Shown here in pieces: positions 12,451-21,539 of a stretch of 64,000 nt of DNA. Location: the NCBI RefSeq assembly GCF_016892705.1, contig NZ_JAFEMB010000004.1:372001-436000 (forward strand), given 5' to 3'. This DNA is from Microvirga pudoricolor. Its GTDB lineage: Bacteria; Pseudomonadota; Alphaproteobacteria; Rhizobiales; Beijerinckiaceae. The notes under the pieces are model-generated. The model searched no databases. It had not been told where the DNA came from and saw nothing but the letters and a program-made list of their open reading frames with translations. Numbering within the stretch: the stretch's first letter is position 1; the number at the start of each line of letters is the position of its first letter. Made by a program: the position numbers and the translations under genes.

Positions 12451-13509
12451 ATGCCCACTACCCCCCGCCGCGCCCGTCCTTGCATCGACCGCGCCGCCCT
12501 AGCGCTTGTCGGGAGCCTGCTCGCGGGCAGCGCCTCGGCGCAGGCGCAGCAGCCGAACTACGAGCGCTTCCGGGAGGGTGTGTTCCTCCGCTACCTCAAC
12601 GCCGAAGCCGGTCCCATCGCGCGCGTGCCTCAGATCGGCCTGTCCTTCGGCGAACGGACCCACCGGGCCGACTTGGATTCCGGCTCCACGGGGGTGGTGG
12701 TGGCCTCGAGCCTGATTCCGGATTTCGACCAGCTGCCGTCCTCCGGCGAGGGTCGGTTGACCTACACGAGTTCCGGACGGGTCATGATCGGCCAATGGGT
12801 CACCACGCCGCTCGCCCTGATCGGTCAGGACGGCGCGCAGGTTGCCACCCAGGCCATGCCGGTTCTGGCGGTGACGCGGGTCGAATGCCTGCAGGAGGCG
12901 CGGGATTGTGCGCCGACCGACGATCCGCGCAACATCGCCATGGTGGGAGTCGGCTTCGCCCGCGAGCACGACCGCCAGTCCCAGAGCACGCCCGACAAGA
13001 ACCCCTTGCTCCAGGTCGCGGCAGGCGGGCGCGAGCAGCGGCACGGCTACATCCTGACGCCCCAGGGTGTGCATGTGGGCCTGACGGGCGGCAACGTGAC
13101 AGGGGTCTTCCATTACATCAAGTTGGACCGCCAGCCCGATGCGCCGGATTGGTCGCCGGTTCCGGCCTGCATCTCCCTCAACGGCCGCACGCCGCCCGCC
13201 TGCGGGACGATGCTGGTGGATACGGGGGTCACGGCCATGTTCATGACGGTGCCGCCGAACCAGGCCGGCGACGCGAGGCGGGAGCTTCCCCAGGGTACAC
13301 AGGTGGCCGTCAGCGTTGGAAATCCCGCGCGCAGCCTCCCGCTCTACAGCTTCGAGGTCGGCGGCTCTTCGCTTCTGGCTCCGGAGGGCACGCATCTGAA
13401 TGTGTCGGACGCGCGGGTCTTCGTGAACACCAGCTACCATCTCCTGAACGGCTTTGACGTCCTCTACGACGCGGACGGCGGCTATGTGGGCTTCCGCCGG
13501 CGGGACTGA
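12451..13509 (+). CDS. Secreted pepsin-like aspartic protease homologue
   Basis: 352 residues with a signal peptide (hydrophobic core at about 15-28, cleavage near SASAQAQ). Two aspartic-protease signatures are visible: RADLDSGSTGVVV with Asp76 and GTMLVDTGVTAMFM with Asp257, 181 residues apart, as expected for the two lobes of a pepsin fold. Two closely spaced cysteine pairs (145/153 and 240/251) could form disulfides in the periplasm. Pepsin homologues are rare in bacteria, and this one would normally be called hypothetical. I see no propeptide. Assignment rests on motif pattern and spacing, so function is inference. Confidence 0.7.
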   Translation: MPTTPRRARPCIDRAALALVGSLLAGSASAQAQQPNYERFREGVFLRYLNAEAGPIARVPQIGLSFGERTHRADLDSGSTGVVVASSLIPDFDQLPSSGEGRLTYTSSGRVMIGQWVTTPLALIGQDGAQVATQAMPVLAVTRVECLQEARDCAPTDDPRNIAMVGVGFAREHDRQSQSTPDKNPLLQVAAGGREQRHGYILTPQGVHVGLTGGNVTGVFHYIKLDRQPDAPDWSPVPACISLNGRTPPACGTMLVDTGVTAMFMTVPPNQAGDARRELPQGTQVAVSVGNPARSLPLYSFEVGGSSLLAPEGTHLNVSDARVFVNTSYHLLNGFDVLYDADGGYVGFRRRD

Positions 13510-13610
13510 TCGCCTCGGCTGCGTTGCCTGGACCGGCCTTGACGAAAAAGATCCCGCGTGGCGGGGCCTTCTTCGTGGCGCAGGGCTTGGCGCCGAACGG
13601 TGCCTGCGGC

Positions 13611-13973
13611 TTACTTGAGATCCGGCGCCGCGGCGTCGGCCGACACCTTCGGGCGTGCCTGCCGGGAGCGGCGAATCACGACACCGTCCGCGCCGGGGGC
13701 TTTCTTCGATGAGGTCCGGCGCGTCTGTCCGGCCGTCTTCCCGGGAACCTTCTCGGCCTTCGTGGCCGGGGAGGCGGGCGCGTCCTTGGTCCCATTACCG
13801 CGTAGGCCCAAAAGTCCCTTCTGCAGGTTCTTGAGCAGACGCTCCGCTTCCGAAAGGGGCTCTTCCTGAGCAACGAGCTTCAGGAGCGTCTTCTCGAGCT
13901 TCTCGGCCCGCCGGATCGCTTTCGCGAGGATCGCGGGAACGTCGGAAGCCTCATTCTTCTTGGTTTTTGCCAT
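13611..13973 (-). CDS. Lys-rich basic hypothetical protein
   Basis: 120 residues. The N-terminus (MAKTKKNEAS) leads to a helical, possibly coiled-coil segment (residues 15-65), then a low-complexity basic tail rich in Lys, Ala, Pro and Arg that resembles histone-like tails. ATG 13973 is chosen because the frame upstream has no protein-like character; GGCAGG is the ribosome site. The tail suggests nucleic-acid binding, but no domain can be named. Confidence 0.65.
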   Translation of the reverse strand: MAKTKKNEASDVPAILAKAIRRAEKLEKTLLKLVAQEEPLSEAERLLKNLQKGLLGLRGNGTKDAPASPATKAEKVPGKTAGQTRRTSSKKAPGADGVVIRRSRQARPKVSADAAAPDLK

Positions 13974-14113
13974 TGTGAACCTGCCGGATATGTGTCCGGC
14001 CGCTCCGTTAGCAGGCAAACAGACGGGCTTCCAATGAAGTTTTGATGTCAGTTCAATGACGTAACTCAGTTCGCTATCTGACGGGAGGCTGCTGCGCAGG
14101 ATCGCGGGTCCGG

Positions 14114-15547
14114 TCACGACGAGGGGCGAATCCGGCGCCAAGCGCCGATGATCGCGCCGGCGGCCCTCTCGATGTCGGATCGCGTGGTGCCGTAGGAAAT
14201 CACCGACATCCGCATCACCCAGAGCCCTCTCCATCTCGCGCCGCCTGCGAAAAGCGTTCCGTCGTCTTGGATCCGGCGGATGGTCCGAAGGGTCAGATCG
14301 TCTCCCGCCGGGCTCGGCTCATCTGCTCCGAAGCGGACGATCACCTGGTTGAGCACTACGTCGTTCAGGATCGTAATTCCCGGCTCCCGGCCCAGGAGTC
14401 CGGCAAGCCGCCGGGCCATGGCGCAGTGGCGTTCCACCATCCGGGCGATGCCCTGCCGCCCGAGATGCGAAAGCATGGCCCAGGTGGCAAATCCCCGCGC
14501 GCGACGGGAGAGCTCGGGCACGTAGTGGGATGGGTCGCGCTCATCCCCTCCGGCCCCGGGCAGATAGCTGGCCGCGATGATCATTGACCGTCTGTGCGCC
14601 TCCGCGTTTCGAACGATGGCGTATCCGCAATCATAGGGAATCTGGAGCCATTTGTGCCCGTCCGTCGCCCAGGAATCGGCCAGCTCGATGCCTTCGCCAA
14701 GATGAGCCAGGGGAGGGCAGGCGCGGGCCCACAAACCGAAAGCCCCATCCACATGCACCCAGGCGCCCTGGTCTTGAGCCAAGCGGACGATTGCGGCGTG
14801 ATCGTCGAAGGCACCCGTATTGATCTGCCCGGCCTGCGTGATCACGATGGTCGGCCCCCGGCAGGAAGCCAGAGCCGTTCGCAGGGCGTCCGGCTGCATC
14901 CGCCCCTGGTCATCCGCCGGGATCCGGATGACCCGTCCATGGCCCAACCCCAGGAACTGCAGGGCCGAGAACACGGTCGTATGGGCATCGGCCCCGATGA
15001 GCACGTGGATGGGCGGAGCGCCGAAGAGCCCATCGCGCTCCACATCCCATCCCGACCGGCGCAGGACCTCGCCACGAGCCGCGGCCAGACAGACCACATT
15101 GGCGACGGTCGCGCCCGTGACGAATCCAACCGAGGATTCACGGGGCAGGTCGAGGAAATCGAGCAGCCAGCGGGCCGAGACGGCCTCGGCGGCTGCCGCC
15201 GACGGGGCAGCGGTGTGGTTGCCCGCATTCTGCCCCCACGCAGCCGCGAGCCAATCGGCCGCGACTCCGACCGGGTGCGATGCCCCGATCACCCAGCCGA
15301 AGAACCGGGGTCCCGTGGTGGCGTGGAGCCCCGGTGCGGCGCGCTCCTGCAGATCGCGGATGACGGTCTCGGCTGGCTCACCCGTTTCGGGCGCGGGAGC
15401 CTCGAAGGCGGCCAGGGCCTGCGCATAGGTGCGCTCCGGCCTTTGGGGGCGCCCGCCGATCGTGGACCGGAAGCGCGCCGCATCGGCCGCGACGGCCTGG
15501 AAGATCCGGCTCAGCACCCCTTCGTCCGCCGCCTCCGCGTCGTCCAT
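14114..15547 (-). CDS. PLP-dependent decarboxylase/aminotransferase, group II decarboxylase family
   Basis: 477 residues. Fold-type I PLP enzyme of the aromatic-L-amino-acid/glutamate decarboxylase family (PF00282). Seen are GATVANVVCLAAAR, VHVDGAFGLWA (Asp contacting the PLP ring) and the Schiff-base lysine in ATDGHKWLQIPYDCG. It could decarboxylate an amino acid to an amine, but substrate cannot be fixed. ATG 15547 is preferred; an in-frame TTG at 15607 would add 20 residues. It is on the same strand as the transport operon and 122 bp downstream of the DapA-like gene, so it may or may not belong to it. Confidence 0.85.
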   Translation of the reverse strand: MDDAEAADEGVLSRIFQAVAADAARFRSTIGGRPQRPERTYAQALAAFEAPAPETGEPAETVIRDLQERAAPGLHATTGPRFFGWVIGASHPVGVAADWLAAAWGQNAGNHTAAPSAAAAEAVSARWLLDFLDLPRESSVGFVTGATVANVVCLAAARGEVLRRSGWDVERDGLFGAPPIHVLIGADAHTTVFSALQFLGLGHGRVIRIPADDQGRMQPDALRTALASCRGPTIVITQAGQINTGAFDDHAAIVRLAQDQGAWVHVDGAFGLWARACPPLAHLGEGIELADSWATDGHKWLQIPYDCGYAIVRNAEAHRRSMIIAASYLPGAGGDERDPSHYVPELSRRARGFATWAMLSHLGRQGIARMVERHCAMARRLAGLLGREPGITILNDVVLNQVIVRFGADEPSPAGDDLTLRTIRRIQDDGTLFAGGARWRGLWVMRMSVISYGTTRSDIERAAGAIIGAWRRIRPSS

Positions 15548-15669
15548 GGCCCGTGCTCTCAACCCGTTGCGTCCGGGAAGGATGAAGCGAGAGCCCCGGA
15601 ACCGCAAGGCGGGTTAGCCCGAATTGCCGGCTCCCGCTCGATGGGTATCGCGCCCGCGGCCCGCTTCGA

Positions 15670-16602
15670 TCAGCCAAGAGCCTCCAGGCGTCGGGTTTGG
15701 CGGGCGATGAGGCGCTCGACGTCCGCGACGTCGCTCGGCGACAAGGCCCCACCCGGCTTTCGCAAGGTGGCCGAGGCCAGCGCTCCACGCTTGGCCAGGA
15801 TGTATTTGCGGATCGACAGGCCCAGGCCCGGCTGCTGCTCATATCGGGCCAGCGGCAGGTAGGCATCGAATACATCCTGCGCCCGGTCGGGATCGCCCGC
15901 GGCGTGATGGCGGACGACGTCGCGCATCATTTCCGGATAGGCGAAGCCCGTCATGGCGCCATCCGCGCCGCGCGCCATCTCTTCCGGCAGGAACATGCCG
16001 CCATTGCCGCACAGGATCGAGATGCGCCGCCCGCCGGATTGTTCCGACGCCGTGCGAAGAGCCGAGATCTTCGAGAGGCCCGGCCAGTCCTCGTGCTTGA
16101 GGCAGACGCAGGTCGGGATCTGCTCGACGACGGCCTGGATCACCGACACCGGGATCGTGACCCCGGTCGCCAGCGGGAAATCCTGGAGCACAAAGGGGAC
16201 GTCACCGAGAAAGTCGGCCGCTTGCTTGTAATAGGTGAGGATCTGCTGATCGCTGCGAAGGGATGAGGGCGGCGCGATCATGACACCGGCCGCACCGTCG
16301 CTCATCACCATGTCGGTCAGGGCCTTCATCTGGGCGAAGCCGGGCGCCGACACGCCCGCCACCACCGGGATCCGCCCGTCGACCTGCTTCAGGATTCGGC
16401 GGACATAGGCTTGGGACTCGTCGATGGTGAGCTTCTGCGCCTCCCCCATCATGCCCAGCACGGTCAGTCCCGTCGCGCCGCGCTCGAGGTAGAAATCCAC
16501 CATCCGGTCCGTGCTGTCGAGATCCAGGGCGCCGTCCTCCCGGAACGGCGTGACCGCGATGACGTATACGCCCGAGGCGTGCTCATTCAGGAGGGGCAAC
16601 AT
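15670..16602 (-). CDS. DapA-like aldolase/lyase (dihydrodipicolinate synthase family)
   Basis: 310 residues of the class I aldolase family that includes DapA, N-acetylneuraminate lyase and KDG aldolase. The GxMGE-type loop is LTVLGMMGEAQKL, and the Schiff-base lysine is Lys169 in CVCLKHEDW. At the position of the conserved catalytic tyrosine (usually YN.P) this protein reads VLQDFP, so the proton relay is altered and it is unlikely to be a true DapA. Last gene of the transport operon, 23 bp after the ATPase gene, implying that it processes the imported compound. ATG 16602 aligns with the family N-terminus. Confidence 0.88.
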   Translation of the reverse strand: MLPLLNEHASGVYVIAVTPFREDGALDLDSTDRMVDFYLERGATGLTVLGMMGEAQKLTIDESQAYVRRILKQVDGRIPVVAGVSAPGFAQMKALTDMVMSDGAAGVMIAPPSSLRSDQQILTYYKQAADFLGDVPFVLQDFPLATGVTIPVSVIQAVVEQIPTCVCLKHEDWPGLSKISALRTASEQSGGRRISILCGNGGMFLPEEMARGADGAMTGFAYPEMMRDVVRHHAAGDPDRAQDVFDAYLPLARYEQQPGLGLSIRKYILAKRGALASATLRKPGGALSPSDVADVERLIARQTRRLEALG

Positions 16603-16625
16603 GATCTCCGTGGAAACGTTGGAAG

Positions 16626-17615
16626 TTAGGCGGCGAGGCGCATCGCATGGGCTTGATCGTAGCCGACCGTGATGACGTCCCCTCTGTTCATGTCGGGAAT
16701 GTCGGCGTCGGTCAGAACGGTGAGCTCGCGGCCGTCCGCCCTCAACACCAGCCGGTACCCAGTGCCCATGAAGATGATGTTCTCGACCACCGCCTCGACC
16801 TGCCGATCCGACACCCGCGCCGGTTCGCCGACCCTCATCCGCTCCGGCCTGATGGCGATCTCCGCCTCCCCGGAGGCAAGGAAGTTGCACTCGCCGAGGA
16901 AGCTCGCCACGAAACGGCTGTTGGGGCGGAAGTAAAGGTCCCGCGGCGTGCCGACCTGGACGATCCTTCCCTTGTCCATCAGGGCGATCTTGTCGGAGAG
17001 AAACAGGGCTTCTTCTTGGTCGTGGGTCACGTAGATGATCGTGACGCCGGTCGAACGATGGAGGTCTTTTAGCTGCAGCTGGATCGACTTGCGCAGGTTC
17101 TTGTCGAGTGCGCCGAGAGGTTCGTCCATCAGCAGGATATCAGGCTCGATCACGAGCGCGCGGGCCAGTGCCACGCGCTGCTGCTGTCCGCCCGACAGCT
17201 CACGCGGGAGACGCTCGGCGTAATCCCCCAGGCTGACGAGTTCCAGGGCCGCCTTCACGCGCCGGTCCAGATCGGCCGCGCTCATCCGGCGCATCTCCAG
17301 GCCGAACGCGATGTTCTTCCTGACGCTCATGTGGGGAAAGAGCGCATAGTTCTGGAACACCATGCCGATATTCCGCTTCGAGACCGGAACCGGGCCGATG
17401 TCCCGTCCGCCCACCATGATGGACCCCGCGTCGTAGTTCTCGAATCCCGCAAGCGTCTTGAGCAAGGTCGTCTTGCCCGAACCTGACGCCCCGAGCAGCG
17501 TGCAGAACTCCCCGGGCGCGATGTCGAGGGAGACATCCGCGAGGGCTTCGACCCGGCCGTAGGTTTTGCGCAGGTTGCGGATCAGGACCGGCTTTCCGGA
17601 AGGCATCGATGTCAT
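16626..17615 (-). CDS. ABC transporter ATP-binding protein, PotA-like
   Basis: 329 residues. Nucleotide-binding domain with Walker A GASGSGKTTL, Q-loop VFQNYALFPH, signature LSGGQQQRVALARAL, Walker B ILLMDEPLGALD and H-loop THDQEEAL, followed by a C-terminal TOBE domain (residues 240-329). This is the organisation of PotA/PotG-type importers for polyamines, opines and related organic cations. Its ATG overlaps the permease stop by 4 nt (ATGA), so subunits are translationally coupled. Confidence 0.94.
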   Translation of the reverse strand: MTSMPSGKPVLIRNLRKTYGRVEALADVSLDIAPGEFCTLLGASGSGKTTLLKTLAGFENYDAGSIMVGGRDIGPVPVSKRNIGMVFQNYALFPHMSVRKNIAFGLEMRRMSAADLDRRVKAALELVSLGDYAERLPRELSGGQQQRVALARALVIEPDILLMDEPLGALDKNLRKSIQLQLKDLHRSTGVTIIYVTHDQEEALFLSDKIALMDKGRIVQVGTPRDLYFRPNSRFVASFLGECNFLASGEAEIAIRPERMRVGEPARVSDRQVEAVVENIIFMGTGYRLVLRADGRELTVLTDADIPDMNRGDVITVGYDQAHAMRLAA

Positions 17616-19306
17616 GGCTTTTTCCGCGAGATGAGGAGGTTGGCCGCAAGGACGAGGACCGTCACGATGATGATGAGGCCCGAAGCCGCGATGATCGTCG
17701 GATCGATCTCGTGGGCGACGCCCTCATACATGAGCTTGGGAAGCGTGCGGCTGCGGACGTTGGTCAGGAAGAGCGCCAGAACCACGTCGTCGAACGACGT
17801 GATGAAAGCGAAGATCGCGCCACCGACCACGCCCGGCATGATGCAGGGCAGCATCACGCGCCGGAACATGGTGAGCCAGGACGCGCCGAGTCCCTGGGCG
17901 GCGAGTTCGAGGTTCCGATCGAACGAGGCCAGCGAGGCGCGCACCGTGATGAACACGTACGGGCTTGCCAGCACGATGTGCCCGAGCGCCAGACCCCAGA
18001 TCGTGCCCACGAGGCCGGCCGGGACGAGGAGGTAGTATAGCCCGATCGACAGGATGATGACGGGCACGATCATCGGGAGGATGAAGACCGCCTCGATCAA
18101 TCCGCGCCAGCGCCGGTCGATCCGGGTCAGGCCGACGGCCGCCGCGGTGCCGATCAGGAGCGAGACCGCGACCGTGATGCCGGCCACCTGGAGAGAGCGC
18201 GTCAGCGCGTTCATCCATTTCGAGGCCGTGAAGAAGTTCTCGTACCACTGAAAGCTGTAGCTTTCGGGCGGGAAGGTCAGGAACGAGGACGACCCGAGGC
18301 TCATCGGGAATACGATCAGGATGGGGGCGATCAGGAAGGCGGCGACGAGGAGGCCGAGGGCGACCGATACCCATCCGCCGGGCGAGCGGCGATGATCGGT
18401 TCCAAACGGTTCGGCCGACTTCCCGCCGCTGCCCGAGATCAGGCGCTCCAGCCCGAAGATCCTCTGGAACAGCGCGAACAGGCCCAGGGCGACGGCCAGC
18501 AGGATGATGGCCAGCGCCGCCGCGAAACCCCAGTTGAGTTCGCGGGTGATGTTGTTGGCGATCATCTGGGCGATCATGGTCTGGCCGGGGCCGCCCATGA
18601 GCGCAGGCGTGATGTAGAAGCCGACGGCGTTCATGAACACGATCATGGCGCCCGCCACGACTCCGGGAGCCGTCAACGGAAGGATGATGCGCCGGAACGT
18701 CGTGACGGGGCCCGCGCCGAGGCTTTCGGCCGCCCGCACGGTCGAGACGTCGAGCGCTCGGAACGAGGCGTAAAGGGGGAGTACGACGAACGGCATCAGG
18801 ACATGCGTCATGCCGATCAGGACGCCGGACAGATTGTAGACGAAGGCGATGGGTGCATCCGTCAGGCCTGATCCCATCAGCATCTGGTTCAGGACGCCGT
18901 TGCTTTGGAGGAGGATGATCCAAGCCGTCGTGCGGACGAGGGAGCTCGTCCAGAACGGCAGCAGAACGACCACGAGAAGGATGTTGCGCGTGGTGTCCCG
19001 CGACGTCGCCATGAGGTAGGCGAGCGGATAGCTCATGACAACGGCGAGAAGCGCCACGGTTCCTGAGATCGTCAGGGTGGTCAGCAGAACCGAGCGGTAG
19101 ACGGGCACCTCGACGGCTCGGACGAAATGCTCGAGCGTGAAGGCGCCGTCTCCGAACGCCGACTTCAGGAGGGTCGCAACCGGTATCAGGAAGAGGAATA
19201 CGAGAACGATGAGGAAAGGCAGAACGCCGATCCAGCCGCCCGGGATGCGGAAGGGCCGGCGCTCCGCACCCACCCGCATCGTGACGCTCATGCCTTGCTC
19301 GCTCAT
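17612..19306 (-). CDS. ABC transporter permease, PotB-PotC fusion
   Basis: 564 residues, about twice the length of a single permease. The N-terminal half (about 20-290) carries six predicted membrane helices and an EAA loop (AAESLGAGPVTTFRR...PLTAPG). After a polar linker near 290-315, the second half (about 316-560) repeats the pattern with AAQGLGASWLTMFRR...PCIMPG. The halves resemble PotB and PotC, normally separate proteins, so this gene encodes the whole transmembrane channel. Only 2 bp separate it from the M24 gene upstream. I see no stop or frameshift at the junction. Confidence 0.93.
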   Translation of the reverse strand: MSEQGMSVTMRVGAERRPFRIPGGWIGVLPFLIVLVFLFLIPVATLLKSAFGDGAFTLEHFVRAVEVPVYRSVLLTTLTISGTVALLAVVMSYPLAYLMATSRDTTRNILLVVVLLPFWTSSLVRTTAWIILLQSNGVLNQMLMGSGLTDAPIAFVYNLSGVLIGMTHVLMPFVVLPLYASFRALDVSTVRAAESLGAGPVTTFRRIILPLTAPGVVAGAMIVFMNAVGFYITPALMGGPGQTMIAQMIANNITRELNWGFAAALAIILLAVALGLFALFQRIFGLERLISGSGGKSAEPFGTDHRRSPGGWVSVALGLLVAAFLIAPILIVFPMSLGSSSFLTFPPESYSFQWYENFFTASKWMNALTRSLQVAGITVAVSLLIGTAAAVGLTRIDRRWRGLIEAVFILPMIVPVIILSIGLYYLLVPAGLVGTIWGLALGHIVLASPYVFITVRASLASFDRNLELAAQGLGASWLTMFRRVMLPCIMPGVVGGAIFAFITSFDDVVLALFLTNVRSRTLPKLMYEGVAHEIDPTIIAASGLIIIVTVLVLAANLLISRKKP

Positions 19307-19308
19307 CG

Positions 19309-20439
19309 TCAGCTCACGAAGAGTTGTCGCGGAAAGTTCGTGAGACGCTCGTAGCCCGTATCCGTGATCGTGATCGTCTCAGACATGCCGAAGCCGCGTG
19401 CCAGAATGTATGTGTGAAAGGTCATCCCGGGTTCGAACGTCCAGGCCGAGCTCGGCTCGGCCTCCAGGGGCTCGCCTCCATTGGGCGCGAGCATCAGTCC
19501 GACCGAGTAGAACGTCTTGTTGGTGTAGGTTTCGCGCAGTCCGGACGAGAGGGCCCCATCCCGGTAGATCGCGTCCGGCACCGTCGCGCGCACGCCGGGT
19601 CCCACGGCCGCGATGGCGTCGTCCTGGATCGCGATCAGCTTCTCGACGATGCGATGCTCCTCGTCCGTGGCGGTCTCCACCTTGATGGGCCGCATGAAGC
19701 GGGCGTGGTAGTGACGGACATTCGGCGTCGTCTCGAGCTGGACGATGTCCCCCCGTTCGAGAACGCGGTCCGAATAGCCTCCGTGGAGATGGTAGGCGCG
19801 CTCCCCGGACGACAGGACGCCCGGCCCCGGAAGATCGCTGCCCGCGCGAATCATGGCGGCGCAGATCTCCGCCGCCATTTCACGCTCCGTTGCACCTGTC
19901 TTGGCGCTGGCAATGCCGGCCGCCATCCCGGCCTCTGCTGCCTTAGCGGCCTTGCGCTGATACGCGACCTCGGCCGGCGACTTGATGATGCGCATGGCCG
20001 AGGTCATGCGGCTGACATCGGTCCAGCTCGCTCCCGGGATGGCTTCCTTCAAGGCGTTGAACCGTCCGACCGTCAGCGGCCAGGCCTGCATCTCGACCGC
20101 GATCCGGGGAGTGGGTCCGAGAGCCTCGAGGACGGCGCGGCTGGCAACGGCGTTCTTGTCGTCCGAGTCGGTCCACATGACACGCTTTGGAAAAACGCAG
20201 GTCGAGTCGAGGTAATACTCCTCGACGTCACGGCAGAACAGAACCGGATCGCCTTCCACCGGAATGATGGCGAACTGAAAGGATGAGTAGCCCCGCGTGA
20301 AGAACCCCGTGAGGTAGGTCACGGTCTCGGGCAGAAAGGCGATCAGCGCGTCGAGTTGGTTCTCGACCAGTTTCGCACGCATCTTCTCCACCCGCGCGAG
20401 ATATTCCTCGCGCGGGAACCAATAGGCCTTCGTCACCAT
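19309..20439 (-). CDS. M24-family (creatinase/Xaa-Pro peptidase-like) protein lacking metal ligands
   Basis: 376 residues with an N-terminal creatinase-like domain (1-150) and a C-terminal pita-bread domain. In M24 metallopeptidases two Asp, one His and two Glu bind the metals. Here the first Asp is Glu (IVQLETTP), the second is replaced in HYHARFMRP, and the His site reads TFYSVGLM; only the two Glu (FEPGM, MSETI) remain. It may therefore work without metal, like creatinase, or be a binding protein. A His-rich AYHLHGGYSD segment could supply a catalytic His. Between the binding-protein and permease genes, so part of the same pathway. Confidence 0.88.
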   Translation of the reverse strand: MVTKAYWFPREEYLARVEKMRAKLVENQLDALIAFLPETVTYLTGFFTRGYSSFQFAIIPVEGDPVLFCRDVEEYYLDSTCVFPKRVMWTDSDDKNAVASRAVLEALGPTPRIAVEMQAWPLTVGRFNALKEAIPGASWTDVSRMTSAMRIIKSPAEVAYQRKAAKAAEAGMAAGIASAKTGATEREMAAEICAAMIRAGSDLPGPGVLSSGERAYHLHGGYSDRVLERGDIVQLETTPNVRHYHARFMRPIKVETATDEEHRIVEKLIAIQDDAIAAVGPGVRATVPDAIYRDGALSSGLRETYTNKTFYSVGLMLAPNGGEPLEAEPSSAWTFEPGMTFHTYILARGFGMSETITITDTGYERLTNFPRQLFVS

Positions 20440-20443
20440 CAGA

Positions 20444-21481
20444 TCAGTCCTTCAGCATCGCGGTGTAGGCTTCGCTCGCCTTCGTGCCGTTCTTGGCCCA
20501 CCAGGAAATGTCCAGGAACAGGGCGTTCTTCAGGCGCTCGGCCGTTGAGGGAAGCCGTTCGGCGCGCTTGGCGTCGATGAACGCCCACGCCTTCTCTGTC
20601 ACGGGGCCGTAAGCCACGAACTCGCTCAGCTTCGCGTTGTTCTCGGGCTTCACCACGTAGTTGAGGAACTTGACGGCGGCGGCCTTGTCCGGGGCTCCCT
20701 TGGGGATCATGAAGAACCCGACCTGCGGAATCTGCTGCTCCCACGACATCTTGATCGGCAGGTTGGAGTCGATGCCGCCCTGGAAGCGGCCGTTCCATCC
20801 GAACGCCATCACGGCCTCGCCGGACCCGAGCATCTGGACGGGTTGCGCTCCGCTGGACCAGAAGGCCGCCACGTGCGGCTTGAGGGCGCGCACCTTGTTG
20901 AGGGCGCGCTTGAGGCCCTCCTCGGTCGAAAGAACCTCATAGACCTTGCCCATCTCGACGCCGTCGGCGATCAGGGCCGCTTCCAGCACCGTCTCGGCCT
21001 TGTCGGGAAGCGTGCGCTTGCCGGGGAACTTTTCGACGTTCCAGAAGTCGGCGAACGTCGCGGGCTGCGGCTTGCCGTCCGGGAATGCCTTCGTCGAGAA
21101 TCCGATGAGCGACGAGAAGATTTCCGAGGGGACGCCATAATCGTTCCGGGCTCCCGGAATGACGTGGTCCTGGTTGACCATGTCGGGCGTGATCTTCTCG
21201 AAAAGGCCGAGGTTGACGCCGCGCATCAGCGTTCCGCCGCCGCCCGTCACCACATCCCATGTGACCGAGTTGGTGTCCACCATGGCCTTGATCTTGGCGA
21301 CCTCCGGCTCGGTATCTTCCTCGACGCTGATGCCGGTCTCCTTCGAGAAGGGCGTCAGCCACACCTTGCGGATGGCCTCCTGGTAGGTTCCGCCCCAACT
21401 GGCGAACACCATTTCCTCGGCAACGCTCGCGGTGGTCAAAAGGGAGGCTGCCGCGACCGCAGCCAGTAACATCTTCCTCAT
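20444..21481 (-). CDS. Periplasmic substrate-binding protein, PotD-like
   Basis: 345 residues. Signal peptide MRKMLLAAVAAASLLTTASVA with cleavage before EEMVF. The mature protein has the PotD/PotF-type pattern (VFASWGGTYQEAIRK, VVTGGGGTLMRGVNLGLFEKI, DYGVPSEIFSSLIGFSTKAF). It should bind the substrate of the fused permease and ATPase encoded downstream. AGAGGAGA lies 5-6 nt before ATG 21481, which decides the start over longer in-frame extensions. The ligand is not predictable; the acidic sites for polyamine amino groups would need structural alignment. Confidence 0.93.
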   Translation of the reverse strand: MRKMLLAAVAAASLLTTASVAEEMVFASWGGTYQEAIRKVWLTPFSKETGISVEEDTEPEVAKIKAMVDTNSVTWDVVTGGGGTLMRGVNLGLFEKITPDMVNQDHVIPGARNDYGVPSEIFSSLIGFSTKAFPDGKPQPATFADFWNVEKFPGKRTLPDKAETVLEAALIADGVEMGKVYEVLSTEEGLKRALNKVRALKPHVAAFWSSGAQPVQMLGSGEAVMAFGWNGRFQGGIDSNLPIKMSWEQQIPQVGFFMIPKGAPDKAAAVKFLNYVVKPENNAKLSEFVAYGPVTEKAWAFIDAKRAERLPSTAERLKNALFLDISWWAKNGTKASEAYTAMLKD

Positions 21482-21539
21482 ACTGGTTCTCCTCTGGTTG
21501 TCTTGAACATCGGCCACCTTGTTGTTGATGGTTCGGTGG

